A DNA stretch of 64,000 nt from Bradyrhizobium sp. in8p8 (GCF_000426845.1 NZ_AUGD01000022.1:1-64000), one strand, 5' to 3'; positions 24,996 to 35,887 are shown, counted from the stretch's first letter. Translations and numbers: made by a program. The notes: a model not told the origin generated them from the letters alone.

Positions 24996-25075
24996 CAGCG
25001 GCTGTCCGCCCGGGGACATCGATGGGGCCGAATGGCCATTGACGCCCGCAAGACTCTCCCGCATAAGTCTGCGCC

Positions 25076-25147
25076 ATGTTCACGACTACCAAACGCACGA
25101 CCAAAACCACCACGGCCTCAGGGGCCCGGGGAGGCGTGCGCGCGTAG
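25076..25147 (+). CDS. Threonine-rich leader peptide of asd
   Basis: A 23-codon frame starts MFTTTKRTTKTTTASG and ends at TAG 25145-25147. Eight of its codons are Thr, all within codons 3-13 (acg act acc aaa cgc acg acc aaa acc acc acg), plus two Lys. Threonine and lysine are both end products of the pathway that asd serves. It ends 31 bases before a terminator hairpin in front of asd, the standard layout of an amino-acid attenuator. The ribosome binding site is not strong (no clear GGAGG). Too short for routine gene calling. Function is inferred from codon content and position. Confidence 0.8.
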   Translation: MFTTTKRTTKTTTASGARGGVRA

Positions 25148-25177
25148 TCGTCGACTAGAACGCATCAGCTCTGCCGA

Positions 25178-25208
25178 AGCCCCGCCCTCGATGGTCCGGG
25201 GCTTTTTT
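25178..25208 (+). terminator. Attenuator terminator in the asd leader
   Basis: AGCCCCG (25178-25184) and CGGGGCT (25197-25203) form a 7-bp stem with a 12-base loop followed by TTTTTT, ending 33 bases before the asd GTG. The GGGGCCCGGGG run near 25120-25130, at the end of the leader peptide frame, is complementary to the left arm and could form the competing antiterminator. Confidence 0.85.
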
Positions 25209-25240
25209 GTTGTCTTGATTTCAAAGCAATGGAGGACAAA

Positions 25241-26266
25241 GTGAGTAACGATCCCGTCGTCGCGATTGTCGGCGTCACTGGTGCAGTGGGCGCCGAATTC
25301 ATCGCCACCATGGACAAGCGCGGCTTCCGCGTCGGCAAGCTCAAGGCGCTCGCCAGCGCACGCTCCACCGGCAAGGCGGTATCGTTCCGCGGGCAGGAGA
25401 TCGTCATCGAGGAATTGACCGAGCGCTCGTTCGAGGGCGTCGACGTCGCCCTGTTCTCGGCCGGCGGCAGCATCTCCAGGAAGTTCGCGCCCGTAGCGGT
25501 CAAGGCTGGCGCCGTCGTCGTCGATAACTCCTCCGCATTCCGCATGGATCCGAACGTGCCGCTGGTGATCCCCGAGATCAACGCGCGCCGCATCCGCGAC
25601 CACAAGGGCATCATCGCCAACCCGAACTGCGCCGCGATCACCGCACTGGTGCCGCTGTGGCCGATCCACCAGAAGAACCGCATCAAGCGCGTGATCATCT
25701 CGACCTACCAGGCCGCGAGCGGCGCCGGGGCCGCCGCGATGGACGAGCTGGTCGAATCCACCCGGGCCAATCTCAACGGGCAGGTCTATACGCCCAAGGT
25801 GATGCCGCACCCCTACGCCTTCAACCTCTTCAGCCACAACACGGCCGTCGATCCCGAGACCGGCTACAACGACGAAGAGACCAAGGTCATCAAGGAAACC
25901 CGCAAGATCTTCGAGGACGACAAGATCGCGATCGGCGTCACCTGCGTGCGCGTGCCCGTACTGCGCGCCCATTGCGAAGCCATCACCTTCGAATGCGAGA
26001 AGCCGATCAGCGAGGACCAGGTCCGCACCATGATGGCCCGGGCGCCCGGCGTGAAGGTGGTCGACGACCGCGCCAAGAACTACTTCCCGATGCCGATCGA
26101 CGCCTCGGGCCAAGACGACGTCCTGGTCGGCCGCATCCGCAAGGATCTCAGCGATCCCTCGGGGCACTCGATTTCGATGTTCGTGGCGGCGGACCAGCTG
26201 CTCAAGGGCGCGGCGCTGAACGCGGTGCAGATCGCGGAGCTGCTGCCGCAGCGGGTGATGGCATAA
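25241..26266 (+). CDS. asd: Aspartate-semialdehyde dehydrogenase
   Basis: A 341-residue NADPH enzyme that reduces aspartyl phosphate to aspartate semialdehyde, the branch point to Lys, Thr and Met. The N-terminal nucleotide loop is GVTGAVG, the nucleophile Cys130 lies in NPNCAAI, and the substrate-binding His and Arg region is around CVRVPVLRAHCEA. I chose GTG 25241 because GGAGGA (25231-25236) sits just before it; the ATG at 25229 overlaps that site and adds four residues. Expression is probably attenuated by the threonine-rich leader upstream. It sits between queA and the TetR group, on the opposite strand to queA. Confidence 0.92.
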   Translation: MSNDPVVAIVGVTGAVGAEFIATMDKRGFRVGKLKALASARSTGKAVSFRGQEIVIEELTERSFEGVDVALFSAGGSISRKFAPVAVKAGAVVVDNSSAFRMDPNVPLVIPEINARRIRDHKGIIANPNCAAITALVPLWPIHQKNRIKRVIISTYQAASGAGAAAMDELVESTRANLNGQVYTPKVMPHPYAFNLFSHNTAVDPETGYNDEETKVIKETRKIFEDDKIAIGVTCVRVPVLRAHCEAITFECEKPISEDQVRTMMARAPGVKVVDDRAKNYFPMPIDASGQDDVLVGRIRKDLSDPSGHSISMFVAADQLLKGAALNAVQIAELLPQRVMA

Positions 26267-26271
26267 CGGAA

Positions 26272-26383
26272 GGCGGGTGGGTGAATGGCCGCGGCTACGC
26301 GAAGCGTAGTCCGCTGGCGCACCACCTCTTCTGCTTCCGCGAAGACTGACAGGGGTGGGTTACGCCCTACGGCCAACCCCACC
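26272..26383. repeat. Intergenic palindromic repeat region between asd and queA
   Basis: Sequence rich in inverted pieces: GCTACGCGAAGCGTAGTCC and GGGTGGGTTACGCCC...CCACCC. This resembles the dispersed GGTGGGC repeats of Bradyrhizobium intergenic DNA. It may act as a bidirectional terminator for the convergent asd and queA genes. Confidence 0.5.
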
Positions 26384-27457
26384 CTACGGCGCTGCCCGAA
26401 ACAACAAGCACGCATCCCCATACGAATAAAACCGATACCCGGTCGTGATGGCGTGCGCATACGCGCCCTTCATCGTCGCCAGCCCTGAGAATGCCGACAC
26501 CAGCATGAACAGCGTCGACTTCGGCAGATGGAAATTCGTCATGAGGACGTCGACCGCACGGAAGCGATAGCCGGGGGTGATGAAGATCGAGGTCTCCGCC
26601 GCGAATGGCTGGATCGTTCCGTCCTCGCGCGCTGCGCTCTCGAGCAGCCGCAATGACGTGGTGCCGACGGCGATGATGCGGTTGCCATTCTTTTTCGCGG
26701 CGTTGAGCCGCTCCGCCGTTTCGGCCGAGATCGTGCCCCACTCGGCGTGCATCTTATGCCCTTCGGTGTCGTCCACCTTGACCGGCAGGAACGTCCCTGC
26801 CCCGACATGCAGCGTGACGCGATTGATGCCGACGCCGCGCGCGCACAACGCCTCCTCCAATGCCGGCGTGAAATGCAGCCCCGCGGTCGGCGCGGCCACC
26901 GCGCCTTCGTTGGCCGCGAACATGGTCTGGTAGTCGGCGAGATCCTGATCGTCGGGTGTGCGCTTGGAGGCGATGTAGGGCGGCAGCGGCGGGCTGCCGA
27001 GATCGGCGACGGCTTGATCCAGCGCCGGCCCGTGGAACGAGAAGGACAGCGTCACCTCGCCTTCGCTGCCCTTGGCTTCAACCTCGGCGTCGAGATGGCC
27101 CAGCAGGCAGACCTTGCCCTCGTTGCCGAAGCGGATGCGATCGCCGGCTGTGAGCTTCTTCGCCGGCTTGACCAGGGCCTGCCAGCGCGAGCCGTCGAGG
27201 CGCTTGATCAGCGTCGCCTCGATCTTGGGCTCGGTCTCGCGGCCGATACGGCGGCCCTTGAGCTGCGCCGCGATCACCTTGGTGTCGTTGACGACGAGCT
27301 GGTCGCCCGGCTTCAGCCATTGCGGCAGGTCGGCGATCGCCTGGTCGTGCAACGCGCCGTTCTCCACGACCAGCATCCGTGCGGAATCGCGCGGGCTCGC
27401 CGGGCGCAACGCGATGCGCTCGGCGGGCAGATCGAAATCGAAGAGATCGGTGCGCAT
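26384..27457 (-). CDS. queA: S-adenosylmethionine:tRNA ribosyltransferase-isomerase
   Basis: A 357-residue protein that transfers and rearranges the ribosyl part of SAM onto preQ1 in tRNA to give epoxyqueuosine. The family signature segments are FDFDLPAERIALRPASPRD at the start, VVNDTKVIAAQLKGR, APTAGLHFT, and GTTSLRLLESAA, with the C-terminal TNFHLPKSTLFMLVSAFSG. Length is normal. ATG 27457 starts MRTDLFDFDLP. It follows the cyclophilin gene downstream of coaD on the same strand; tgt is about 5 kb further along, with plus-strand genes in between. Confidence 0.93.
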   Translation of the reverse strand: MRTDLFDFDLPAERIALRPASPRDSARMLVVENGALHDQAIADLPQWLKPGDQLVVNDTKVIAAQLKGRRIGRETEPKIEATLIKRLDGSRWQALVKPAKKLTAGDRIRFGNEGKVCLLGHLDAEVEAKGSEGEVTLSFSFHGPALDQAVADLGSPPLPPYIASKRTPDDQDLADYQTMFAANEGAVAAPTAGLHFTPALEEALCARGVGINRVTLHVGAGTFLPVKVDDTEGHKMHAEWGTISAETAERLNAAKKNGNRIIAVGTTSLRLLESAAREDGTIQPFAAETSIFITPGYRFRAVDVLMTNFHLPKSTLFMLVSAFSGLATMKGAYAHAITTGYRFYSYGDACLLFRAAP

Positions 27458-27474
27458 GTCTCAATACCACAGTC

Positions 27475-27570
27475 ATCCGGACCGCCGGCGCCCCAGGCGC
27501 GGCGATCCGGCAATCCCGAGATTGTGGCGCGAGATTCCGGGTTCGATGCTGCGCATCGCCCCGGAATGAC
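27475..27570. repeat. Bradyrhizobium-type intergenic hairpin repeat
   Basis: ATTCCGGG (27534-27541) pairs with CCCGGAAT (27560-27567) around an inner CGATGC/GCATCG stem, giving a long hairpin. The ...GATTCCGGG...CCCGGAATGACG pattern is a common Bradyrhizobium intergenic repeat. Confidence 0.65.
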
Positions 27571-27576
27571 GGATGA

Positions 27577-28041
27577 CTATTCCTTGTCCGCGGCCATCCG
27601 CGCCTTGACGATCTTGTCCGGATTCATCACCGGCTCGCCGCGCTTGATCTTGTCGACGTTCTCCATGCCCTCGGTGACCTTGCCCCAGACCGTGTACTGG
27701 TTGTCGAGGAAGCGGGCGTCGTCGAAGCAGATGAAGAACTGGCTGTCGGCGGAATCCGGGTTTGCAGCGCGGGCCATCGAGGCGGTACCGCGCACATGCG
27801 GCTCCTTGTTGAACTCAGCCTTGAGCTTCTTGCCGGAGCCGCCGGTGCCGGTACCGTGCGGACAGCCCGTCTGCGCCATGAAGCCCTCGATCACGCGATG
27901 GAAGACGATGCCGTCGTAAAAGCCCTCGCGGACCAGCTCCTTGATGCGCGCGACATGGCCGGGGGCCAGATCAGGCCGCATCTCGATCGTGACGGGGCCC
28001 TGCGTGGTCTCGAGGATCAGGGTGTTTTCGGTGACGCTCAT
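27577..28041 (-). CDS. ppiB: Cytoplasmic cyclophilin-type peptidyl-prolyl isomerase
   Basis: A 154-residue single cyclophilin domain without signal peptide. The active-site arginine is in FHRVIEGFMAQTGCPHGTGTG and the later ADSQFFICF and DNQYTVWGKV segments complete the fold. It catalyses cis-trans isomerisation of proline bonds. Its start overlaps the end of the following upstream gene as ATGA, so the two are coupled. The periplasmic paralogue lies one gene upstream. Confidence 0.9.
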   Translation of the reverse strand: MSVTENTLILETTQGPVTIEMRPDLAPGHVARIKELVREGFYDGIVFHRVIEGFMAQTGCPHGTGTGGSGKKLKAEFNKEPHVRGTASMARAANPDSADSQFFICFDDARFLDNQYTVWGKVTEGMENVDKIKRGEPVMNPDKIVKARMAADKE

Positions 28042-28463
28042 GCTCGTCTCTCTTGCGTTTGGGGTGAAGTCTTGTCGGGCGACGTCTTGCGGCTGCGGAA
28101 CTGGATGGCGAATGGACGCCCCGCTGCGGCGCCGGCCATTGCATCGGTAAATGGCACCGGCGTGCAGCGTTGCAACGCCTCCATCACCGCGATCCGGTAT
28201 TGCAGCCGGTCATTGTCGGAAGCCTCCGCAGATTCATAGGTAATCCTCGGATGGCCCAGAATGTTTCCGGAGCGGTTAAAGCTCACGACGACGGTGATGT
28301 CGAGTGGGCGCGCCCTGGCGGGCGACGGCGGTCTCCAGCAGGTGCGCAGATGCCGGAAGATGTCCTGGATGGTGTTGACCTGCGCGTCCCCGGCGGCCGG
28401 ACGGGGGATGCCAAGCAGCAGCATCGCGGCAACCAGCATGAGCCTGCCGCGGCGGCGCGCCAC
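28038..28463 (-). CDS. Secreted TonB/TolA C-terminal-like protein between two cyclophilins
   Basis: A 141-residue protein with a basic N-terminus and signal segment (RLMLVAAMLLLGIPRPAAG). The mature part (LDITVVVSFNRSGNILGHPR, then YRIAVMEALQRCTPVPF and FAIQFRSRK) has the strand-helix-strand pattern of TonB/TolA C-terminal domains. The start is GTG 28463, 9 bases after the upstream cyclophilin stop, and its end overlaps ppiB by four bases. The three genes are therefore one operon. Two Cys residues may form a disulphide. Function unknown; it could be a periplasmic partner for envelope folding. Confidence 0.7.
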   Translation of the reverse strand: MARRRGRLMLVAAMLLLGIPRPAAGDAQVNTIQDIFRHLRTCWRPPSPARARPLDITVVVSFNRSGNILGHPRITYESAEASDNDRLQYRIAVMEALQRCTPVPFTDAMAGAAAGRPFAIQFRSRKTSPDKTSPQTQERRA

Positions 28464-28472
28464 GGCCTGCGC

Positions 28473-29036
28473 CTACTTGATGTCGGATGCGACCTGCACC
28501 TTCACCATCTTGTCTGGATCGGTGACGCTGCCGCCGGGTGAGCCGGGAGGTGCCTTCTTCAGCTTGTCAACGACGTCCATGCCCTGCACGACCTCACCGA
28601 TGACCGTGTACTGGCCATCGAGGCTGCCGCCGTCGGCGAACATGATGAAGAACTGCGAATTGGCGCTGTCGACGCTATCCCCGCGCCGCGCCATTCCGAC
28701 GATGCCGCGGGCGAAATGAACCTTGGAGAATTCCTGCTTCAGGTTCGGGTATTTCGAGCCGCCGGTGCCGTTGCCGTTCTGACCATCACCCGTCTGCGCC
28801 ATGAAGCCGTCCATGACGCGGTGAAACGGAACGTTGTTGTAGAAGCCCTCGCGCGCGAGCTGCTTGATGCGTTCGGCGTGCTGAGGGGCGATGTCGGTCC
28901 TGAGCTTGATGACGATGCGGCCCTTGGTGCTGTCGATGACGATGGCATTGGCCTTGTCGAGACTTGCCGGCAATTGCTGCGCCACCGCCGGCACCGCGAA
29001 TACAAGCGCGGCAAGGACTGCGAGAATTCGGATCAT
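28473..29036 (-). CDS. ppiA: Periplasmic cyclophilin-type peptidyl-prolyl isomerase
   Basis: A 187-residue cyclophilin with a signal peptide (MIRILAVLAALVFAVPAVAQ). The active site reads FHRVMDGFMAQTGDGQNGNG, then FARGIVGMARRGDSVDSANS and QFFIMF, GQYTVIGEV. It should help protein folding in the periplasm. It is first of a three-gene operon with the TonB-like protein and ppiB and follows coaD by 38 bases on the same strand. Confidence 0.9.
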   Translation of the reverse strand: MIRILAVLAALVFAVPAVAQQLPASLDKANAIVIDSTKGRIVIKLRTDIAPQHAERIKQLAREGFYNNVPFHRVMDGFMAQTGDGQNGNGTGGSKYPNLKQEFSKVHFARGIVGMARRGDSVDSANSQFFIMFADGGSLDGQYTVIGEVVQGMDVVDKLKKAPPGSPGGSVTDPDKMVKVQVASDIK

Positions 29037-29074
29037 GATAACTCCGGATCAGAGACAACAGGAATAGCGCCACA

Positions 29075-29569
29075 TCAGGCGAATTTGGCCTTGAGCTGTG
29101 CAGCAACCAGCGGCGGGACGAAGGCCGAGACGTCTCCGCCCATACCAGCGATCTGGCGCACCAAAGTGGCGGTGATCGGGCGAACCGCGGGAGAAGCGGG
29201 CAGGAAGACAGTGTGCACCTCGGGCGCCATCGCCTCGTTCATGCCGGCGAGCTGCATCTCGTAATCCAGGTCGGTGCCGTCGCGCAGGCCACGGATCATG
29301 ATGGTTGCGCCATGCTTGCGCGCCGCGGTGACCGACAGATCGTCAAATGTGACGGCTTCGAGCACGCAGCCGGCCTGGGCCGCCACTGGCCCACAGACGT
29401 CATGAAGCATCTTCAGCCGCTCCTCGGTCGAGAACAGCGGCTTCTTGCCGGGGTGGACCCCGATCGCGACAACGAGCTTGTCGCACAGCGGCACACTGTG
29501 ACGGACCACGTCCAGATGGCCGTTGGTGATGGGGTCGAAGGAACCTGGGTAAAAGGCGATGCGCGACAT
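29075..29569 (-). CDS. coaD: Phosphopantetheine adenylyltransferase
   Basis: A 164-residue enzyme that adenylates 4'-phosphopantetheine in the fourth step of coenzyme A synthesis. The nucleotidyltransferase motif is FYPGSFDPITNGHLDVV, and the C-terminal signature TIMIRGLRDGTDLDYEMQLA and SPAVRPITATLVRQIA are as expected; in many orthologues the latter begins S-S-T, here AVRPITATL. ATG 29569 gives the normal length; the frame upstream is untranslated. First gene of the coaD-ppiA-...-ppiB-queA row. Confidence 0.93.
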   Translation of the reverse strand: MSRIAFYPGSFDPITNGHLDVVRHSVPLCDKLVVAIGVHPGKKPLFSTEERLKMLHDVCGPVAAQAGCVLEAVTFDDLSVTAARKHGATIMIRGLRDGTDLDYEMQLAGMNEAMAPEVHTVFLPASPAVRPITATLVRQIAGMGGDVSAFVPPLVAAQLKAKFA

Positions 29570-29818
29570 GGCATCCGTCCTACCGCGCCCGGGCCGCCCC
29601 GGCAAGCCGGCCGGGTTCCCTGTCGGATAGTCGGCAAACCCTGGTCGGATCGGCCGGATTGTTTCGTCCTCGGGGTAGCCACGAAACAAAACGGCGCAGA
29701 AACGAAACCATTTCCCGCATCGGCGAAGACGTCCGGAAACTGGCCATGGTTACTAATCCAGCCAACGAATGACGGGCCGCACACCGGGCGTGAGCGGCCG
29801 CATCACAGGGGACCGTCA

Positions 29819-30076
29819 ATGCTCAAGACTCTTTCAGCGATCGCTCTGTCTGCGTGTGTCGCCGCGGCTCTCACCCTCCTGCCCGGCTTTGCCCCGAAGG
29901 TCGAAGCCAGCGTGCCGCAGCCGCTGGCCAAGGGCGACCGGCTCGATGTCCGCGCCATTGGCAGGGACTGCTCGCATCAGGCATGGCCGAACTTCGAGGC
30001 CTCGTGCCTGCGTCGCGCCGGCACCAAGGCCAACATCCGCGAAGCCCGTCTCGTCACCGCGGATCGCACCCCGTAG
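29819..30076 (+). CDS. Small secreted protein
   Basis: An 85-residue protein with a signal peptide (MLKTLSAIALSACVAAALTL, cleavage near VEA). The mature part has two Cys (GRDCSHQ, EASCLRRAG), probably a disulphide, and WPNFEASCLR, a pattern shared by short rhizobial periplasmic proteins. GGGGA lies at a good distance ahead of ATG 29819. Convergent with gyrA, 79 bases apart. Function unknown. Confidence 0.7.
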   Translation: MLKTLSAIALSACVAAALTLLPGFAPKVEASVPQPLAKGDRLDVRAIGRDCSHQAWPNFEASCLRRAGTKANIREARLVTADRTP

Positions 30077-30155
30077 CCGGGTCTGACCACGCCGCATCCG
30101 CTGAGCGGTGCTTAGCCCGGCTTGAGCGGAGCGCAATCCGAGCTGCGGGCGAACG

Positions 30156-32885
<2,730 letters not shown>

Positions 32886-33213
32886 GGGGAAATCCGGTGA
32901 GGTTTATCTGGGAATCATATAGCGCATCGGGCCTGTGATAACCACCCTCGCGCATGTCCCTGCAAGCGATTTTTCCGCCTATTTTTCCAACAACTTAGGC
33001 CCTTACGAACCCCGCTCCCGAGAGGCCCGGAATCGCCTCCCCTGCTCAATGGCGCGACGAACCGTCAGCCTGCTTGCCGGACGCAACTCAAGCTCGCTTC
33101 AAACATGAAGCGGGCCCGGAAAACCCGAGCCCGCCGCCGATCAACACGAATTGCTGCCACGACACGCTAAGCAGCCGACCAGACGGTGCGCCTTGGCTGT
33201 GCGGTCCGCGTTC
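32886..33213. other. Intergenic region between gyrA and ssb
   Basis: Carries the gyrA promoter region and the 3' end of ssb. A GC-rich stem GCGGGC (33110-33115) with GCCCGC (33129-33134) and an inner CGG/CCG lies 80 bases after the ssb stop without a T-tract; it may weakly end ssb transcription. No gene seen. Confidence 0.45.
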
Positions 33214-33705
33214 TCAGAACGGGATATCATCGTCCATGTCGCTGTTGCGACCGCCGCCGGCTGCAACCGGCCGGCGCGGCGCACTGCTGACGGGACCGGA
33301 GGAGCCGAAATCGCCGCCGGGCTCATCGCCGAAGCTGCCGCCCCCTCCTCCGCCGCGGCCGTCGAGCATTGTCAGGGTCGAGTTGAAGCCCTGGAGCACG
33401 ACTTCGGTAGAATACTTCTCCACGCCACTCTGGTCGGTCCACTTGCGGGTCTGCAGCGCGCCCTCGATGTAGACCTTCGCGCCCTTCTTCAGATACTGCT
33501 CGGCGACCTTGCAAAGCCCTTCATTGAAGATCACGACGCGATGCCACTCGGTCTTCTCCTTGCGCTCGCCGGTGTTCTTGTCACGCCACGTCTCCGAGGT
33601 GGCGATGCTCAGATTTGCGATCGGCCGCCCGTCCTGGGTCCGGCGGATTTCAGGATCCTTGCCGAGATTTCCAACCAGAATGACCTTGTTGACGCTTCCC
33701 GCCAT
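33214..33705 (-). CDS. ssb: Single-stranded DNA-binding protein
   Basis: A 163-residue SSB: an N-terminal OB fold (VNKVILVGNLGKDPEIRRTQ, WHRVVIFNEGLCKVAEQYLK, GAKVYIEGALQTRKW), a Gly-rich linker (RGGGGGGSFGDEPGGDFGS), and the acidic tip DMDDDIPF that binds partner proteins. It coats single-stranded DNA in replication and repair. A LexA-type box lies 158 bases upstream of the start, so SOS induction is likely. Length is typical. Confidence 0.95.
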   Translation of the reverse strand: MAGSVNKVILVGNLGKDPEIRRTQDGRPIANLSIATSETWRDKNTGERKEKTEWHRVVIFNEGLCKVAEQYLKKGAKVYIEGALQTRKWTDQSGVEKYSTEVVLQGFNSTLTMLDGRGGGGGGSFGDEPGGDFGSSGPVSSAPRRPVAAGGGRNSDMDDDIPF

Positions 33706-34154
33706 CGCCGCTCTCCACTCCGAATGCCACTGAATTTCAATAGGGCGAGTCCCGCTGCCCGCGTTCCTCTGCGCCTCGTTGAGGCGACCCTATACGCTCG
33801 CGGCCCCGGATCGGCCCGTCGCACCGCAGGTTATCCCCACATATAGCACCAATTCCTCGCCTGTTCTAGATTTGTTCCAGAAAATCGATGGAACAACCTG
33901 GAATGGAACTCTGCCGAAAAATTTGAGGCGGGCGGGGAACCCGATGGAACTTTTTGCGGTTCCCGTGACAGCACGAAACTTAATGAACATCATCTACTTA
34001 GCTGGCTCACGATCGTGAGGGACTGTTGCATTTCGGAGACGGACTCGATCACCAAATCGCGCTACGGTTGACTCGGACTTGGACGTTATGGGCATCGCGC
34101 TTAACCGCTTCGGGGATCTCGCAAGAAGCGGACAACTTTGGAGGGCTTTAGGAA
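33706..34154. other. Intergenic region with an SOS box
   Basis: About 450 bases between divergent ssb and the first porin-like gene. It holds a LexA box at 33863-33877; short frames on either strand lack family resemblance. The right side presumably carries the porin promoter. Confidence 0.5.
33863..33877. promoter_or_regulatory. LexA (SOS) box upstream of ssb
   Basis: GTTC-TAGATTT-GTTC is an exact match to the alphaproteobacterial LexA direct repeat GTTC-N7-GTTC. It lies 158 bases upstream of ssb on its promoter side. Confidence 0.8.
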
Positions 34155-34907
34155 ATGAGAAAGACCTTAGTAATTGCATTTGGGGCCGCTGCGCTGGGCC
34201 TCTCTGCTCCGGCAAACGCGGCGGATCTCGCCGCTCGTCCGTACACGAAAGCGCCGGTGGCTGCGCCCGCGCCGATCTACACCTGGACCGGTTTCTATGC
34301 TGGTATTCAGGGCGGTGGCGGCTGGGGCGACAGCGACGAGACGTTCTTCCTCCTTCCGAACGGCCCGGGCTTCGCAGGAACTCAGAACTACGACATCAGC
34401 GGCGGTTTCGTCGGTGGCGTGTTCGGCTATAATTGGCAGTCGGGCCCGGTCGTTTTCGGCATCGAGGGCGACTATCACTGGTCTGATATCAGCGGCCGTT
34501 CGGCGGAAATCAATGCCGGCCTAGGCGACACCTACTTCACGAAGATCCGCAGCTTCGGCGATATCAAGGGCCGTCTCGGCTATTCGACCGGTCCCGCTCT
34601 GTTCTTTGTCAGTGGCGGTGCCGCCGTTGGCGACCTGCAGCATCGCTATGATGTTCCTCTCGTCGGCAGTGTCGTGCGGAATGACTGGCGTTGGGGCTGG
34701 ACCGTCGGCGCCGGCGCGGAATACATGTTCGCCCCGAACTGGTCCGCCAAGGTCGAGTACAACTACATCGATTTCGGCACAAGCACGCTGCAGTACACCG
34801 CTCCGGCTGTTGCCGCGAACCGCTCCGAGTGGACCGACACCGTTCACACGGTCAAGGCTGGCGTGAACTATCACTTCAACTGGGGCGCGCCCGCTCCGAG
34901 GTACTGA
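34155..34907 (+). CDS. Outer-membrane beta-barrel protein, Omp25/RopB type
   Basis: A 250-residue protein with a signal peptide cleaved before ADLAARPYTKAP. The mature part is an eight-strand barrel of the porin-like family: WTGFYAGIQGGGGWG, GGFVGGVFGYNWQSG, VFGIEGDYHWSD and a C-terminal VKAGVNYHFNWGAPAPRY rich in strand-ending aromatics. ATG 34155 follows GGAGG closely. Such proteins are abundant, stabilise the outer membrane and are often targets of small RNAs. A paralogue follows in tandem, and a hairpin terminator separates them. Confidence 0.85.
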   Translation: MRKTLVIAFGAAALGLSAPANAADLAARPYTKAPVAAPAPIYTWTGFYAGIQGGGGWGDSDETFFLLPNGPGFAGTQNYDISGGFVGGVFGYNWQSGPVVFGIEGDYHWSDISGRSAEINAGLGDTYFTKIRSFGDIKGRLGYSTGPALFFVSGGAAVGDLQHRYDVPLVGSVVRNDWRWGWTVGAGAEYMFAPNWSAKVEYNYIDFGTSTLQYTAPAVAANRSEWTDTVHTVKAGVNYHFNWGAPAPRY

Positions 34908-34932
34908 TAGCGCGAATCGCGCGTGACGATCG

Positions 34933-34958
34933 AAGGCCGGCCTCGCGCCGGCCTTTGT
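34933..34958 (+). terminator. Rho-independent terminator of the first porin-like gene
   Basis: AAGGCCGGC (34933-34941) and GCCGGCCTT (34947-34955) with loop CTCGC, followed by TGTCGTTT. The same GGCCGGC stem is reused after the second porin-like gene. Confidence 0.7.
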
Positions 34959-35141
34959 CGTTTGGATGCAGCTCGCTCGGGGTAATGGGTCAGTAACCAT
35001 CACCTTTTGTGACGTTGTGGCTTTTCGGAGACACAACTTGCAGCTTTGATGGTGTAATGCAGCGCCAGTTGGGCCGTTGAGTCCGCTCCCTTCCGGTCAC
35101 GGAAGGCAACAACAGAAACTGGTACTGGGATTAAGTTGAAA

Positions 35142-35834
35142 ATGAAAAAGGTTTTGTTGGCTTCGGCCTGCTTGTTCGCCCTGGCAGCTCCTGCTTCGGC
35201 TGCTGATCTCGCGGCTCGCCCCTATACCAAGGCTCCGATGGTTCCGGCCGCTGCCGTCTACAACTGGACGGGCTTCTATCTCGGTATCGTCGGCGGCGGC
35301 GCCTGGGAAGCCTCTTCGGGCGACCCGAAGATGCAGGGCGGCTTCGTCGGCGGCACCGCTGGCTACAACTGGCAGGCCGGCAACGTCGTGTTCGGCCTCG
35401 AGGCCGATGGCGCCTGGGCAGACGTCAGCGCCTCGGCGGCTGGCACCGTTTTCGTCGCCGGCGTCGGCGGCGTCCCCGCTTCGGTGTCCTCGAGGACCGA
35501 CGCGATGGGCACCGTGCGCGGTCGCATCGGCTGGGCCGTCAACAACGTGCTGCTGTACGGCACCGGCGGTTACGCCTGGATCGACAACAAGGTCACCGCC
35601 ACCCTGGGCGCTGCCTCGATTTCCGACAGCAAGTTTCACTCCGGCTGGACCGTTGGCGCGGGTGTCGAGGCGTTCTTTGCTCCGCAGTGGTCGGTCAAGG
35701 GCGAGTACCTCTATCGCAGCCTCGGCGGCGAGACCTACTTCTCGGGTCCCGTTCCCAGCGGCACGCTCAACCTTCACACCGTGCAGGTCGGCGTGAACTA
35801 TCACTTCGGCGGCCCGGTCGTCGCGAAGTACTGA
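35142..35834 (+). CDS. Outer-membrane beta-barrel protein, Omp25/RopB type, tandem paralogue
   Basis: A 230-residue protein starting MKKVLLASACLFALAAPASA with cleavage before ADLAARPYTKAP, exactly as in the upstream paralogue. Barrel segments include WTGFYLGIVGGGAWE, GGFVGGTAGYNWQAG, VFGLEADGAWAD and the terminal VQVGVNYHFGGPVVAKY. ATG 35142 was chosen; a TTG two codons upstream is closer to GGGA and cannot be excluded. The pair diverge mainly in the extracellular loops, which suggests duplication followed by surface variation. Own terminator follows. Confidence 0.85.
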   Translation: MKKVLLASACLFALAAPASAADLAARPYTKAPMVPAAAVYNWTGFYLGIVGGGAWEASSGDPKMQGGFVGGTAGYNWQAGNVVFGLEADGAWADVSASAAGTVFVAGVGGVPASVSSRTDAMGTVRGRIGWAVNNVLLYGTGGYAWIDNKVTATLGAASISDSKFHSGWTVGAGVEAFFAPQWSVKGEYLYRSLGGETYFSGPVPSGTLNLHTVQVGVNYHFGGPVVAKY

Positions 35835-35861
35835 TCACGACCGACGTCACATCGTCACGAA

Positions 35862-35887
35862 AGGCCGGCCTTGCGCCGGCCTTTTTT
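35862..35887 (+). terminator. Rho-independent terminator of the second porin-like gene
   Basis: AGGCCGGC (35862-35869) and GCCGGCCT (35875-35882) with loop CTTGC, followed by TTTTT. Confidence 0.85.

Noticed and set aside
27475..27570. Possible tRNA, because of a GGTTCGA-like T-arm sequence
   Set aside because: No acceptor stem, D-arm or anticodon fold; the sequence is the hairpin of a dispersed repeat.
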